DNA from: Punica granatum
Taxonomy: Eukaryota; Streptophyta; Magnoliopsida; Myrtales; Lythraceae
DNA length: 64,000 bases
Direction of reading: 5' to 3'
NCBI RefSeq assembly: GCF_007655135.1
Contig: NC_045127.1
Span: forward strand, 43,535,538 to 43,599,537
The position numbers were made by a program, and so were the translations under genes. Below the pieces are notes generated by a model. That model ran no database searches. It saw only the letters and a program-made list of their open reading frames with translations, and had not been told where the DNA came from. Below are positions 33,158 to 44,975 of the stretch, in pieces; position 1 is the first letter of the stretch; the number at the start of each line of letters is the position of its first letter.

Positions 33158-34905
33158 ATAATAATGAGTAAATAGGTAATTTCGTCCATGACTTTTGTAA
33201 GTTGCATCAATTTCATCTCCGACTTATTTTTTGCATCAATTTCATCCTCTACTTTGCACTTTTACATCAATTTCGTCCATAACTTTTTGATTACATAAAA
33301 TTGGTTCTCGACTTTGCACGATTACGTTAATTTAGTCCCTAACTTTGCACGGTTACATCAATTAGTCCCTGACTTTCGCAACACAAGTCCCTAAGTTTTG
33401 TCGTTACATCAGATCGATTCCCGGTTACATCAATCTAGTTCGAGTGGCTAAATGGCAGACAACATTACTATTCTGTTAATTTTTTCGGGGAATGAATTGA
33501 TATAACGACTAGGAAAATTGATGTAACCCTAAAATTAAATGATGTTCGTTACATCGGTTACATCCTAAATACTTGAGGGTATGTTTCAGCTCTCCCGAGA
33601 CCCAAAAACTCGACAACTTCCATTTATTTCCAAAAATACGTTAAATACTTATATTTCCAAAAAAAAATCAAAAAAATTACTAAAAATATAAAATTGAAAT
33701 ACAAGTTATTGGGCGCAAAAATCAATAAAAACAAAGATCGAAGCGTGTCACGCGAGCCTTTCGAAGTTGCTGGGCGTCACAAGCACGAACAGCATTGGAC
33801 AGCCTATCAGGCCAACTTCGGGAGAGTGTTTCTATCTCCGCAGAACTCGAATTTCTGTGTTCTAGGTGTCTGTGGAAACCTCAAACAACAGGTTACAGTT
33901 TAGAATCAAATGAAAGTAAAAAATATGGAGAAAACAAGTCGAAAACTAGCTCGAGTCCTCTGTTCATCATATTCGTAACCGACCTTTGAATGCGATATTT
34001 TTCAAACGATTCAACCAAATTCAGTTATGTAAGATCCTAAGCATCCTACTGATCTAAGCAATGAAATTATACAACAATTCCGGTCAAATAACATAGCTAC
34101 GATGATCTGTCATTAACGAGCCTTCAAGCTTCCTCTCTCTAGAATCTAATGAGCAACACCTTAGGTTTCGGAGTTGAAGGTCACCTCGTCGCCCACCGCC
34201 CCAAAATCAGTCAGATTGAAGGCAGTCGCCCTCAGCCTCGGGAATGGCTGGGTCGTAACAGGGGCGGCTACACCAGCCTCGCGCCATCCAAACAGGAATC
34301 CTCCAGGGAAATTGTGCCGCCACAAGAAAACCGACCCGAAGGCGGAGACCTAGAGGACGACGAAGAAGGCCTTGTGGGAGGAGAGGAAGGCGGATGCCCA
34401 GAACCTGCAAAGGCCATGGGCTTCGATCATTGCTGAAGAAGAAGAATGAGAAGGAGATGAGGAAGAAGAAGAGTAGACAGAGGTAGATGGGTCAAAAATT
34501 TTGGTAGGACTAATTTGATGTAGCACTATGACCAAATTGATATAACAATTTGCACCATTTAACATCGTCAGCATTAATACTTAACGGCATGACCAAATTG
34601 ATGTTGCATTGGGACCTGATTGATGCAACCACCCCACAAAATGACTAAATTGATGCAATTGTAGCACTAACGGATATTACTACGTAAAGCCATGGACTAA
34701 ATTGATGTAACCTTGCAAAGTCGATGACCAATTTGATGTAACCGAAAAGTTAGGGACTAAATTGATGCAATAGTGAAAAATCAGGAACGAAATTGATGTA
34801 CAAGTACAAAGTCGGGGACGAAATTGATGCAAAAAATAAGTTAGTGACGAAATTGATGCAACTTGCGAAAGTCATGACAAAATTGCCTATTTACTCTATA
34901 AAAAT
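33157..34905 (-). mobile_element. Pack-MULE with a polygalacturonase-like exon
   Basis: The element proper is 33166-34896 (1731 bp). Flanking 9-mers TATAATAAT and TATAAAAAT match at 8 of 9 positions, as expected for an ageing Mutator-type duplication. Both ends begin GAGTAAATAGG and form inverted repeats of about 220 bp, built of a tandem ~31-bp unit (TTRCATCAATTTVGTCCCTRACTTTGCAC type). The core is GC-rich and carries a GH28-type exon on the minus strand. No transposase is present. Confidence 0.85.
34161..34430 (-). pseudogene. Captured N-terminal exon of a polygalacturonase-like (GH28, pectin lyase fold) gene
   Basis: The minus-strand frame starts ATG at 34430. It has a basic/hydrophobic start (HGLCRFWASAFLSSHKAFFVV), typical of the membrane anchor of one plant GH28 subgroup, followed by PFPRLRATAFNLTDFGAVGD, where FNLTDFGAVGDG is the strand-one signature of plant GH28 enzymes. 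One TAG occurs in frame at codon 27, and the frame ends at 34161 inside what should be the first catalytic-domain turn. Active enzymes of this family cut homogalacturonan in the cell wall. This fragment lacks every catalytic residue. Confidence 0.75.
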
Positions 34906-36030
34906 CAATTGCGGGGAACAATCAATGTTATCTCAGGAGGTAATTCGGCGGAGGTCTGTTATCAAATTCTAGAAAGGCTTACGCTCGACAAGCATTTGTG
35001 ACGTATTTGGGAAAAATACTGCATAATGAGGAATCTCCCCTCATCACGTTCACTGAAGAAGACGCTCGACATGTGAAGTGACCACACGATGATGCCCTAT
35101 TAATCGCAACCCATGTGGGGGCATTCGAAGTCAAGTGAATATTGGTAGACACAGGCAGCACGGTAGATATATTATTCCTGGCAACCTCCGAGCAAATGGA
35201 TCTGGAAAAGGAAGAATTGGTGCCTATCCAAGCCCCGCTGCTCAGCTTCATCGGAAGTGTGGTCGAGCCAAAAAGGATGGTGCAGTTGCCGATGGTCTTC
35301 GGCGAGAAGCCAAGAAGAATAGTTAAGGTGGTTAGTTTAGTGGTAGTTGACATCCCGTCAGCTTACTTCCGACCCGTGGAGGAGTTAGAAAAAGTCAATA
35401 TTGGCCAGAACGGGGAATGCATTCGTGTAGGGTCACAGCTGCCCGAGAAAGAAAAGCAAGGTTTGATAAGACTCCCACAGGACAATAAAGACCATTTTAC
35501 GTGGCATCCGGCGGAGATGCTAGGAATAGATCCATGCGTCATCAGACATAGGCTGAATATCACCCCTGGGGCGAGACAGGTGATCCAAAAAAGACGTCCT
35601 ATGAGAGAGGACGGGAGGAAGGTGATTCGAGAAGAGGTTGCCAAGTTGACTAATGCTAGTTTCATTCAGGAGGTACGGTTCCACAAGAGGGTGGCAAATG
35701 TGGTACTAGGGAGGAAAGCGACTTGCAAATGGCGAATGTGTGTGGAGTTTACAAATTTAAATAAAGCATGCCCAAGAAACGCCTATCCACTCCCTCGCAT
35801 AGCCCAGCTAGTTGATTCAGCTGTTTTCATGGACGCCTATTTTGGATATAACCATATCAAAATGCATCCCTAAGACGAGGAGTGCACGGCATTTTACGCC
35901 GACAGAGACGTGTATTGCTATCGGGTTATGCCTTTCGGATTAAAAATGCTGAGGCCACATACCAACGGCTAATCAACAAAACCTTTGCCGGTCAACTATG
36001 ACGTAATGAGGAAGTCTATGCGGATGTCAT
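34906..36030 (+). pseudogene. Gypsy protease and reverse transcriptase region
   Basis: About 34920-35130 in mixed frames encodes INVISGG, SRKAYARQ, ITFTEEDARHV and PHDDALLI, the lead-in to Tat protease. DTGSTVDILF (35147-35176) holds the protease active-site Asp. An open stretch to 35873 includes KRRPM.EDGRKVIREEVAKL and the RT start WRMCVEFTNLNKACPRNAYPLPRI. After an in-frame TAA there is RVMPFGLK, and then VYADVMIIK at about 36012 where YVDD is normal: the second catalytic Asp is Val. The protein would have been the element polymerase; here it is inactive by stops and a catalytic change. Confidence 0.8.
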
Positions 36031-36189
36031 GATTATAAAGTAACAATGTACGTTCGAACACCTGGGCGATTTGGCGAAATCCTTCAAAATTCTAAGGAGG
36101 TACAATATGAGATTTAACCCTGAAAAGTGCACCTTCGGCGTACAATCAGGAAAATTCCTCGACTTCTTGATTACCCATAGGGGACAGGT

Positions 36190-36890
36190 GCCTTCCTCTC
36201 TTCAAAATATTTAAAAGGCACCAGCAATTTCTGTACTCCCTTCCCGCTCTAGCTAAGTCAACAGTGGGAAAGCCGCTCTACGTATATTTACGAGCAAGCG
36301 ATCAAGCGGTCAGTTCTGTGTTAGTGCAAGGGGAAGAAGAAAATCAAAGGCCAGTTCACTACGTCAGCGAAGTCCTGCAAGGCGCAGAGGAAAAGTATTC
36401 CCCATTCGAAAAAGATCGGATTTGCTCTTGTAACAGGGGCTAGGAAGCTGCGACCACATCATCGTTAAAATGAGCCACCCGTTAAAGTAGACTTTACAAA
36501 AGCCTGACGTCTCGGGGAGACTTTTGAAATGGGCAATCGAGCTCAGCGAGTTTGGATTAGAATATCAACCGCGAGACGCGATAAAAGCCCAAGCCCTGGT
36601 TGATTTTATCGTGGAGATTACGGGAAGATATCCAGAGCAACAAGACGAGGAAGCTCCATGGATATTAATGATGGACGGGTCAGCAACGCTCCATGGAGCA
36701 AGGGCAGGGTGTGTTCTTATCCCTCCGAACAGTGAGCCAATGAAGTACGCATTGGTTCTTACATTTCAGGCCACGAATAACGAGGCTGAATACGAAGCCC
36801 TAATCACTGGATTACATATAGCACGAAGGCTGGAGCAAATAATCTCAGAGTAAAATACGACTCGCAGCTCGTGGTTGGACAAGTATCAGG
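36190..36890 (+). pseudogene. Gypsy RNase H and second (Tat-type) RNase H-like domain
   Basis: 36255-36420 encodes PLYVYLRASDQAVSSVLVQ and RPVHYVSEVLQGAEEKY, the first RNase H module. After stops, a frame from 36524 has LSEFGLEYQPRDAIKAQALVDFI, then MMDGSATLHGARAGCVLI and ATNNEAEYEALITGL, the second RNase H-like module found only in Tat elements. It breaks at 36853; the adjoining frame continues as VKYDSQLVVGQV. Confidence 0.75.
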
Positions 36891-38185
36891 ACAATACACG
36901 GCACTGTAATAAGGTGACCATTATCAAGCATAGGTGCTCACGTCATTTCGGTGAGGATCCACATATATACACTCGATAAATACAAACGAGGCATGTGCAC
37001 TGGTGGCATAACCTACTCCAAAACACATAACGTGAATATAAAACGCTGCATATAAAAGTAATGGGTATAAAAAAAAGTCGGCAATTAACGAAGAAAGAAT
37101 CAACATATTCTACTTAGTGTTTTACGAAACAACAGGAACAACAGTTTGATAAAACTCGACAACCCGCACCCGACACGAGTGGGTTAGCATCAAATTCAAG
37201 AACAAATCAAGGAAGAATCTGTGACCTTACTAATAATGTATGTTGGATCAAAATGAAAATCTTGGAATAGTAACATAGTGGTCCTAAGGGAACAAACAAA
37301 TGATTTCTATTTTCTCCACATGACAAATACATTATTCAATGAAGCACCCTTTTTTTCCATCGAAGGCTCGGCCAACAAACACAAAAGACATAAACACCAA
37401 TAAAATATATATATATACACGCATATATATATATATATGTATATATATAAAACAGGCATGTAATTCATTCATGAAACATCGAAATATCCGCTAGCAGTCG
37501 CGTGATATACCTCAACGAAGCTTTGAAATTGGTGACCAGGCTTGAGTCAAGCACGCATTATAATTTGAAAACGTTGTAATATTGTAACTTGGAAATTGTT
37601 AATTTAAGCATTGACAATGCAAAGGTTAAGCACCTGAAATCATTGAAGTGACGCGGACAGGAGAAGCAACTTAAAAGATAATTCTTCATATATAGTCCTG
37701 AAGCACACTAATACACAAGGTTAAGAGTACAAAGCCACCTTAATAAGGGTTCGGTCACCCGACCATGTGCTCCAAATTAACTACCTCGGTAAGGTCAAAG
37801 CCTAGCATAACTGATATTTAAATACCTAAAAGAACCATTCCTTGGCTGATAACATACTAAGGACAGGACCTTATAGTCAGATAACTATCTTAGTGAAAGG
37901 CATAGCCTAACATGGTTAATATTCACAGAACCAAAAGAGTCGTCTTAGGACTGACACACGACGTAATTACTTTCTTAAATTAATAATAGATAGATAATAC
38001 TGGTGCTGCAAGAGGCCGTGGCAAGAAGCAAGTACCCCCTAAGTATCGTGAACCCCAGAGAGGGATCAAACAATGGAAGCTTTTGAGAACCAAGCTCGAA
38101 GCTCGTCACACATCATCCATAAAGCATCAAGGATAGGCCATCGGGACTCATTCTGAACAGCCAACAGAAATCCCGGAAAACAATG
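36891..38185. other. Interior of the gypsy element, no recognisable coding
   Basis: Integrase motifs (HHCC, DDE) were not found here. A (TA)n tract lies at about 37408-37451. Confidence 0.35.
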
Positions 38186-39073
38186 GTGCTCTACTATGGG
38201 TGGCAAATCGTGCCAGAGAACCTAAATCGATGGTCACGGCTGGGCCCATTTACCATGGGACCGGCACGGCCCGGTGTTCCTTATCAGGCCGCCCGGCCAG
38301 ACATGATAGCACGCTACATTTAAAAAAAAAAATCATCCTTTGTATAATTGTATTGTATCAGACAAATGCAAACTCAGCCTGACCTCTGTCCCCAGCCTCT
38401 ATCATACACCCAATGGCCAATGCATAACACATTCACTAATTTGAACAATAATACAATATCCGATTCCAAACTAGTCTGACATAATAACACATTCATTAGT
38501 CGCAATCACATATGTAAACATAATCATAACTTCAAAGTCTATTCCAAAAGACACTGTACGTGGGTGAGCAGAAAAGGCCAGAAGTTTACTGTGATCTGCT
38601 CCATTAAAAAAAAAACTGCAGAAAGGAAATTGAACACTTCTTGTTTGTGCTATTTTCTTCACAGTATGGCTGTAAAATAAAGCAAATTATATGTTCTATC
38701 AATCGACTCTCTTTGCATTCGGAATGAAAAGGACTTGCGTATTAGTAAATCGAGGAAGTGAAAGGTACACAACCACTGACTGTAAAACAAGGGATACAAA
38801 ACAACGAAGTGCCTCCCTGAAATCTCAGATTTCATGTCCGTAAATCATTCCTGAAATCCCTCGTCGGCTCCTTCTCTCCCCTTCCCCCTCTCCTCAGCTT
38901 CTGTATTAAAAATAAAAATAAAAATGCAATGAAATGCAAATGCCCTTTGCTTAATCACGTCAGAGACTTGACAGAGTCATGCTCGTGAATCGGGGGTTCT
39001 CAATAGAGGGTCGATGGAAATGGATCAGGCTTGTGCGCAAGAACCTAAAGCTAGGGCTGCCACCAGTGCTCTA
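38186..39073. mobile_element. hAT-like non-autonomous element
   Basis: An exact 8-bp direct repeat GTGCTCTA (38186-38193 and 39066-39073) flanks 872 bp. The left end reads CTATGGGTGGCAAATCG and the right end, reverse complemented, TGGTGGCAGCCCTAGC, sharing GGTGGCA. Eight-base duplications and short GGGTGGCA-type ends are typical of hAT elements. The left subterminal region is rich in CGGCACGGCCCGG, common in hAT derivatives. No transposase coding is present. Confidence 0.6.
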
Positions 39074-39359
39074 TTTTACCTGAGCTACTTTCTATATGGT
39101 CTGTAACAACTGGAACATATATATTGAATGTAATCTTCTCACTCTCTTTTCTTAATTGGACTCACTATTATCCCCCTTCTCGCCTTCTCCTCTACTCTTC
39201 ACTCTCCTCTGAGCAATCCAAAACAAAATCCCCACCCCGATCCAACCCAGATCTCTCGAAGATCCGTAACCCCAGGCCGAGGGGAGGGGTAACTTCTTTT
39301 TTTTTTTTCAATTAAGATTTATTAAAAATTAACTGCTTGCTGCTTCGTCTGCTTGATCA

Positions 39360-40010
39360 GTTTCGAAAAATTTTCAGGCCGCTTGAGATTTAACGAGAGA
39401 GGTGATCTGAACAGTGGAGGAAGTTGGAGAGAGATATAGTCGAGGGCAAGTCCGGCAGCAACTTACGCCTCTTTGGTTATCAGCCTCGGTGCCAACAAAA
39501 CACCTCCAGCCTTTGAGGCATCTGACAATGGAAGTCTCCTTGTCTGACAAAATCGGACTAAAATCCACAGCCTTGGACGCCCTCCAAGACCACCTATTAC
39601 GTGCGTCACGGAAGAAGAAGAAATAATTCCTCTTCTAGTCAGAAGGGTGGGGGAGATTGAAATCATGGACCAGCTTTTTAGCTTGTCGGCTCGTGGGCGA
39701 AAGCAATAATATTCTGGACCACCTTTATTGTTAGGATGGAGCTGATAGAAGTATAGAAAAACATTTATGTTGTACTCGGAACCCTCAAGCTTGCGAGCCA
39801 AGAAAACGAGAAGCTATATCCTCCAATGAGCTGCGTCGGGACTATGAAGTAAAAACCCGCACATGCCAAGTACACTTTCAGGAAGAGGAAAACCGAAGAC
39901 TTGCAAAGATCTGGTCCGGATGGACTATTAGCTCCTCACGCCTAGCATCAGTCAATCGATTGGCCGGACCGGGAAATCGAGGATGGCACTCAGAAATACA
40001 ATTGAGCTGG
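39360..40010 (-). pseudogene. Degraded gypsy-type plant transposon domain (PF04195-like)
   Basis: Frames on the minus strand encode INVFLYFYQLHP, GGPEYYCFRPRADKLKSW and, after a shift, NYFFFFRDARNRWSWRA, which resemble the F...Y.L...G.Y.F..R....L....S...WK..FFFV pattern of the so-called gypsy-type transposase domain found near plant gypsy elements. The frames are broken and the match is by eye only. Its minus orientation relative to the surrounding gypsy suggests a separate fragment or an antisense accessory gene. Confidence 0.4.
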
Positions 40011-40492
40011 CGAGGGTGCGCCCTCGCCCGACCTCCCCGCGTCAACCTGCTTTGGTCCCCACATTGTAGTCAGAACTCGTTGCTACTGAAAAGAGGTGGA
40101 GATACGCACGAATGGTTTGAGGAGAAAATCGACGTTATGGAAAGAAGCAAAGGCCTTTTGAAAAAAAAAAGAACTGAAGCAAGTAAAGAAATCTGCAAAG
40201 ATATGGTAAAATCAGTGTCATTCCAAAACGATTTGCGGAGACAAGATACAACCACTGTCATTTTGAGGAGATTCGCAAAGATGTGGTTCCATCACAGGCA
40301 ATCCTAGGAAATCTGTAAAAATAGGAAAAAGGTACAATTACGCACTTTGATGTCGTAAAAATGCCCAACGGAAGGTGCAACTAAAAAGCCGTCCCAAATG
40401 AACAAGAAAGGACAATCGATGCAACAAATAATACAAAAAAAAAAAAGTAAGTGAAGGCTCAGCTATAAGGAAAGGATACGGGCCACCATAGG

Positions 40493-40668
40493 TGATGGAT
40501 CACCATTTTTTCAATAGCCCAACCTATCGACCCAGCAATTAAAATGACCCGACCCATAAGAAGGCCCGTTATGGTCGGCCCATAGAGCCCCGAAATGAAG
40601 GCACTCGATGCCTATAAATAAGGGGGTCGGGGAGCCATATGAAAGGCGGGACTAAGGGGGATCGGGAA
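40493..40668 (+). mobile_element. Truncated 3' LTR of the gypsy element
   Basis: This matches the first 178 bp of the 5' LTR (27711-27888), starting at TGATGGATCA and including the CTATAAATAAGGGG promoter box. Homology stops at GGGATCGGGAA. The downstream R/U5 part present at the 5' end is missing, so no terminal duplication can be checked. Confidence 0.7.
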
Positions 40669-40669
40669 A

Positions 40670-41425
40670 GAAAACTTCTCCATCCTCATGTACTAAAGTC
40701 TTCCTCAGTAATTTTGGGGGACATCACATGCCAACTTCATCGTTTTGCATGAAACAAGAAAATTGAGAGCTTTCTCAAAAAAAATAAATAAGCACAAACA
40801 TCACAAACTTTTCTTCTTCTTTTTTATAAAAAATACACAAATTATCGATTTGTTATTAATTTTACCTAGTCATTAGCTACCCGTCAACTTTAACCGGACA
40901 TGCTGACATCACACTTGACGATGCCATGTGATGCACAAAGATAGGACTACTCATTCTCCTTAATTAGTTATTTTGGGATTTTTAATTTATTGTACTAAAT
41001 TTATGAGTTTTTTAATAATCGGAGAAGGAAAACAAGCTCGAGAATTGAATGTAAAGATCCTTTTTTGCAAGAGGCCCCAAATTGAGCCGCAGAGGGTAAT
41101 TACAAAATTATATTTCTTCCGCATATAGTTGACTAGGGCTGAGAAAAAATGACTGAACCGAAAATCCGAGCCAAACCGAGCCGATCCGCCGCTACTTTTC
41201 GAGTCTTCTTAAGCAAGGTTTGGTTCTAGGGTCAGTTTCTTCTCTTCATCTCGGTTTCAGGTTCAGTTTAAAAATTAAATTCTCAAAAACCCCAATCCGT
41301 GCCAAGATTACTTAATAATATTTCAATTTTTAATATGTTTAATACATGAGGTAGGCCAAGCCAGCCCATCGTTTACTCATGCCTTGCCTCCCTCTCCTTT
41401 CCCTCTCATCGTTTACTTCAAACCC
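40670..41425. other. Intergenic DNA, nothing identified
   Basis: AT-rich sequence with no gene or element boundary recognised. Confidence 0.35.
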
Positions 41426-41714
41426 TAAAAGTGTGTTTGTTTTATAAAAAAATTTCAACTCAGTTCAACTCAATTTCACTTATTTTTCAATTCAACAACA
41501 CAATTATTACTTTTTAAATTTTTTTAATTTTTTTAATCATTTAATTCAATTTTTAATATTAAATTATCTCAACTATTCATTACTTAATCATTACTTTTTC
41601 TCAACTATTCATTACTTTTTCACACTTTTTCTCATAATTCAACAATGCAATTGTTACAAACTAATTAAAATCAAAACTCAATTCAACTCAGCTCTAAATT
41701 CAAACGCACTCTAA
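41426..41714 (-). mobile_element. Tourist-like MITE (PIF/Harbinger family), copy 1
   Basis: The element is 41429-41711 (283 bp), flanked by TAA on both sides. Ends AAGTGTGTTTG and (reverse complement) GAGTGCGTTTG are imperfect inverted repeats, followed by CAACTCA-rich subterminal sequence. The body is AT-rich and matches 61013-61320 in reverse orientation. Confidence 0.82.
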
Positions 41715-42329
41715 ATCTTTCCAATCCTGCCTCTTCATCAGTCCCTCTCCTCACGAATCCCTCTCGATCTCGTCTAGCTAGCTAGCAGCTAATATGGGGG
41801 CGCCCTATATAAAAAGTTAACATGGGATACCCAATTGAGGTATGACACAAAACTTTAACAATACTCTCTATAATCCTTTCCTCTTTAAGCTTGGCTGACT
41901 TAGGCATTGGAGGGGGAATCCGGGAAACAACCCGGTCCTTCCCTTCTTTGTAGGACACCAGAGCTCGGAGTGTCGGGAATCGGATGTTTTTCCATGTTCG
42001 AGCTTGGCTGTGGGATTTCATGAGAACCTTTGCCCATTTTATCTAACAGCATTAGATCCGAAGTTTTCTAACAAATTCTGCAGATCATGTGTAAGAGGTG
42101 TCAACCATCAATTCATATTACTCAAATGACTTTTTCTTTTTTTTTTTTCCTCCATAAACCTTTTCGGTTACAAAAAGGATACATAAATTCACTTCAAGGA
42201 ATTTTTTCTTCATAGTTTAGTTAACATAGAAATACATCGTAAATAAATAGTATAGACTGGTAAAAAACTGTACAGAGTTTTCAATTGATTTTTCCTTTTC
42301 CCCATTATATGCGAATGCACTTCGAACCA
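41715..42329. other. Intergenic DNA, one unexplained frame
   Basis: A minus-strand frame (41782-42021, 79 codons) in a locally GC-balanced block has no recognisable motif. It may be a worn gene fragment. Nothing else is seen. Confidence 0.3.
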
Positions 42330-42592
42330 TAATTAATTGAGCATATAAAATAAGCATTAGTAATAATTATAGGAACTTATCATCATATAAAAAAAATAAT
42401 GTATGAATAAACTGCAAAACAAAATTTATATGTATAAATTGAATAATGTATTCGTATATCACATTATCAATTAAATAAATAATACAATACATATAAAATA
42501 AAATAATTAATTGCAAAAGTACCACAAAATAACAGAATTTTATAAAAGATAAATGATTTAGTCCACGCAAAGAATTTCTAAACATAATTATC
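42330..42592 (+). repeat. Flanking direct duplication, left copy
   Basis: 263 bp beginning TAATTAATTGAG and ending ACATAATTATC match 55149-55410 in the same orientation at about 92% by eye. The two copies lie exactly outside the paired viral sequences, so they look like a duplicated target or a repair product formed at integration. Confidence 0.8.
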
Positions 42593-43660
42593 GAAGTATT
42601 ATAATATAATTTAACAAATAAATGAAGAAATTATTTTCCTTTCATTTTCTATTATTCTTTCTTTATTTTCAATCAATGTAAATACGTAAAATAATTCTTG
42701 CTTCAATTGTTCTTTATAAGTATCTAAATCCCGACCTTCCTCGAATAATGGCGTTTGATATATTTTTGGAATTTCTGATAAACTTCCTAAATTATTTATT
42801 CTTTCTCTTAAGACTTTGGCGTTTAAATGATTCATTAAATGTTTAATTGTTTGATTATAACTCATTTTTATTTATGCTTCAGAGTCGTCGTCTCCTTGAA
42901 ACCAATCACTATCCATGCTTTTGTTGTCTTGATTTCCAAATCTTCCATTTTCATGACTTTCGTTTTGTTCATTGAGACTTTTTAGGATTTCCATTTCTAT
43001 ATAAAAAGTATCCATCATGCTTTCAATTAATCTTTGGCTAGGTTTACACCTATCGTATGTATATCATGGTAAATTTGAATGATAAAATAAAGCAGATTCA
43101 ATTAGAAATCGCATAAACTCTCTATATCTTTCGTACCAATTTAATAATTTTATAACTACTCTGTTAATAGAAATTTCAAAATTATTCATGATGTATGCAT
43201 GCAATTTAACAAATATATGTCCCTACTGATCGCCTATTTTCTTCTTGTTTCCTCTTCGTGTCTATTATCATTTTAATCTTCTAAAACACTAAATTAAAAA
43301 TAACTTTATTATTTAAAACAATATTTTCGTTATGGGGATATCCCAATACCACGAATAACAATCAAGTTCAAATCTTATTCTTTCGATTTCTTTAGAATGT
43401 CGATTCCAACAAAACATTTCGTATGTGATCTTTTGATAATAATCAATTTCAAACCGATAAGACATCGTAAAAGATAAGGTTGAACAACAGAGATACTTAC
43501 GAATCTTTTTCCTTTCATTAATGCTTTCTTTCGTACAGGACTGGAGAAGTAAGAACACATACTCATACGGAAGAGATACAGGCTTTGAACATTAATGGGG
43601 AATTCTAAAGAAGGACTTAGGCTCTGAGTCAGGCGATGCCTGCCTCTTTCCCTTCTATCC

Positions 43661-43668
43661 TATTTATA
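43661..43668 (-). promoter_or_regulatory. TATA box of the deleted viral copy
   Basis: TATAAATAGGA on the minus strand, matching the plus-copy box at 53958. It would drive the pregenomic transcript. Confidence 0.6.
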
Positions 43669-43856
43669 CATTTTAAGAGCAGAAACTTACAAAATAAAAA
43701 CTTTACACGCATTCGGCCGTCTTCTAAAGTTTACAATACTATTGGATTAATCGTAAAAGACAATTATAAAGAAAAAACTATTCATAGTCAAAAAGTCTCA
43801 CTATTCTTTAATAGTACAAGCCAATAATTTTTCTTGAATGAATCTTCAGTAATCTT

Positions 43857-44555
43857 TTAATCTTGTCTTTCTACGTCTTCCTTCATGATCTTGAATAATC
43901 TTCCGTCATCTTTCAATCTTGCTATTATGGCTTCACAATTCATAGGAAATTTGAGAGTCCTGGAAAGGGTCATCTGGCGGGTTTGCAAACCCTGAAACTG
44001 CGCCTTCAGGACTATACATGGAAAGAATCTTTTGAACTTGAACCTGATTTCCGCGAGAGAGCCAGCCTTGTGTAAATCGGCTAACATCTGAACTTTCATC
44101 TGCAAAAATTTCGAATTTTGCGTAACATCTAAAAGAGGTGTCTTCCGTTTGTCCATACACCGTTGAACGGCTTGAGGACATGACTGATCTATGTCTTTTG
44201 AAAATACTAAAATATCATCTATATACCATATAGTAAATTTTGTGTGGGGATTAAATATATCATTCATTATATTTTGGAATTCTGAGGGTGCATTCTTTAA
44301 TCCAAAAGGCATTACGTTCCATTCGTAGTGTCCAAAAGGTACTGTGAAGGTTGTCTTATATTTGTGTTTTTCGTCAATTTGCACTTGCCAGAATCCTGAT
44401 TTCATGTCAAATTTTGAAAATATCTTTGCATCATACAATTTTTTTAGTAAATCTCTTTTATTAGGTATAGGATATCGTATCCATTTTAATACTTTATTTA
44501 GAGGTTTATTACTAATTACCAATCTTGAAGCACCTCTTTCAATTTCCACTTCATT
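43857..44555 (-). pseudogene. RT core fused by deletion to the tail of the second frame
   Basis: One open frame joins two distant viral regions. It starts with the RT palm (LVISNKPLNKVLKW, FSKFDMKSGFWQVQI, PFGHYEWNVMPFGLKNAPSEFQ) and reaches the catalytic YIDD intact. Just after FSKDIDQ it continues as CPQAVQRCMDKRKTPLLDV, which in the full copy belongs to the region after 53500. RNase H is absent. The open frame is probably an accident of the deletion, not a selected gene. Confidence 0.75.
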
Positions 44556-44975
44556 TTGAACATAAAATGCTGCGCAAATGTTTAATCATTTTAAAAGGTG
44601 CAGCCGTAATCATATTTCGTATCATATTTCGTAGCAGGACTATTAGAAATCCCTGGTTCATCTTTAATCATTTTAAAAGGTGCAGTCATAATTTCTTCCG
44701 TGAATTTTAATTCTTTCAATGGGGGATGAACTGAGACAAATGTTTCACCTTTAAATGTGTTCCAAGTTTTAGTTGTTTTATTAAGTGTTAATAAATTCAA
44801 TTTTGTGTAAGTTTCAAACCATTCAAAAAATGAAACTTCTTCTTTTCAATCATTCATATACTTATAATAATCTTTCTGAATTTGCTCTCTTTGCTCTTTG
44901 TCATATTCAACAAAAGATCTTTCTCTTTTACTTTTATTTTGTTTGTTATAAAATTCTTTTCGCAATTTTTCTTTA

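Larger units (their letters stand above)
27711..40668 (+). mobile_element. Decayed Ty3/gypsy (Tat-lineage) retrotransposon with nested insertions
   Basis: The order is 5' LTR, gag remnant (28063-28482, resuming 32785-33157), protease (about 35090-35200), RT (about 35540-36030), RNase H and a second RNase H-like domain (about 36230-36890), a region without recognisable integrase, then a truncated 3' LTR (40493-40668). The extra RNase H module after the first one (MKWAIELSEFGLEYQPRDAI linker, then DGSAT and ATNNEAEYEALITGL) marks the Tat lineage. Four later elements sit inside: Harbinger at 28483, retroposon at 32888, Pack-MULE at 33166 and hAT-like at 38194. Multiple stops and a missing RT aspartate show it is dead. 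Confidence 0.8.

Noticed and set aside
39960..40307. A 115-codon plus-strand frame near the 3' LTR
   Set aside because: No recognisable motif, and it partly overlaps the gypsy-type domain remnant on the other strand.
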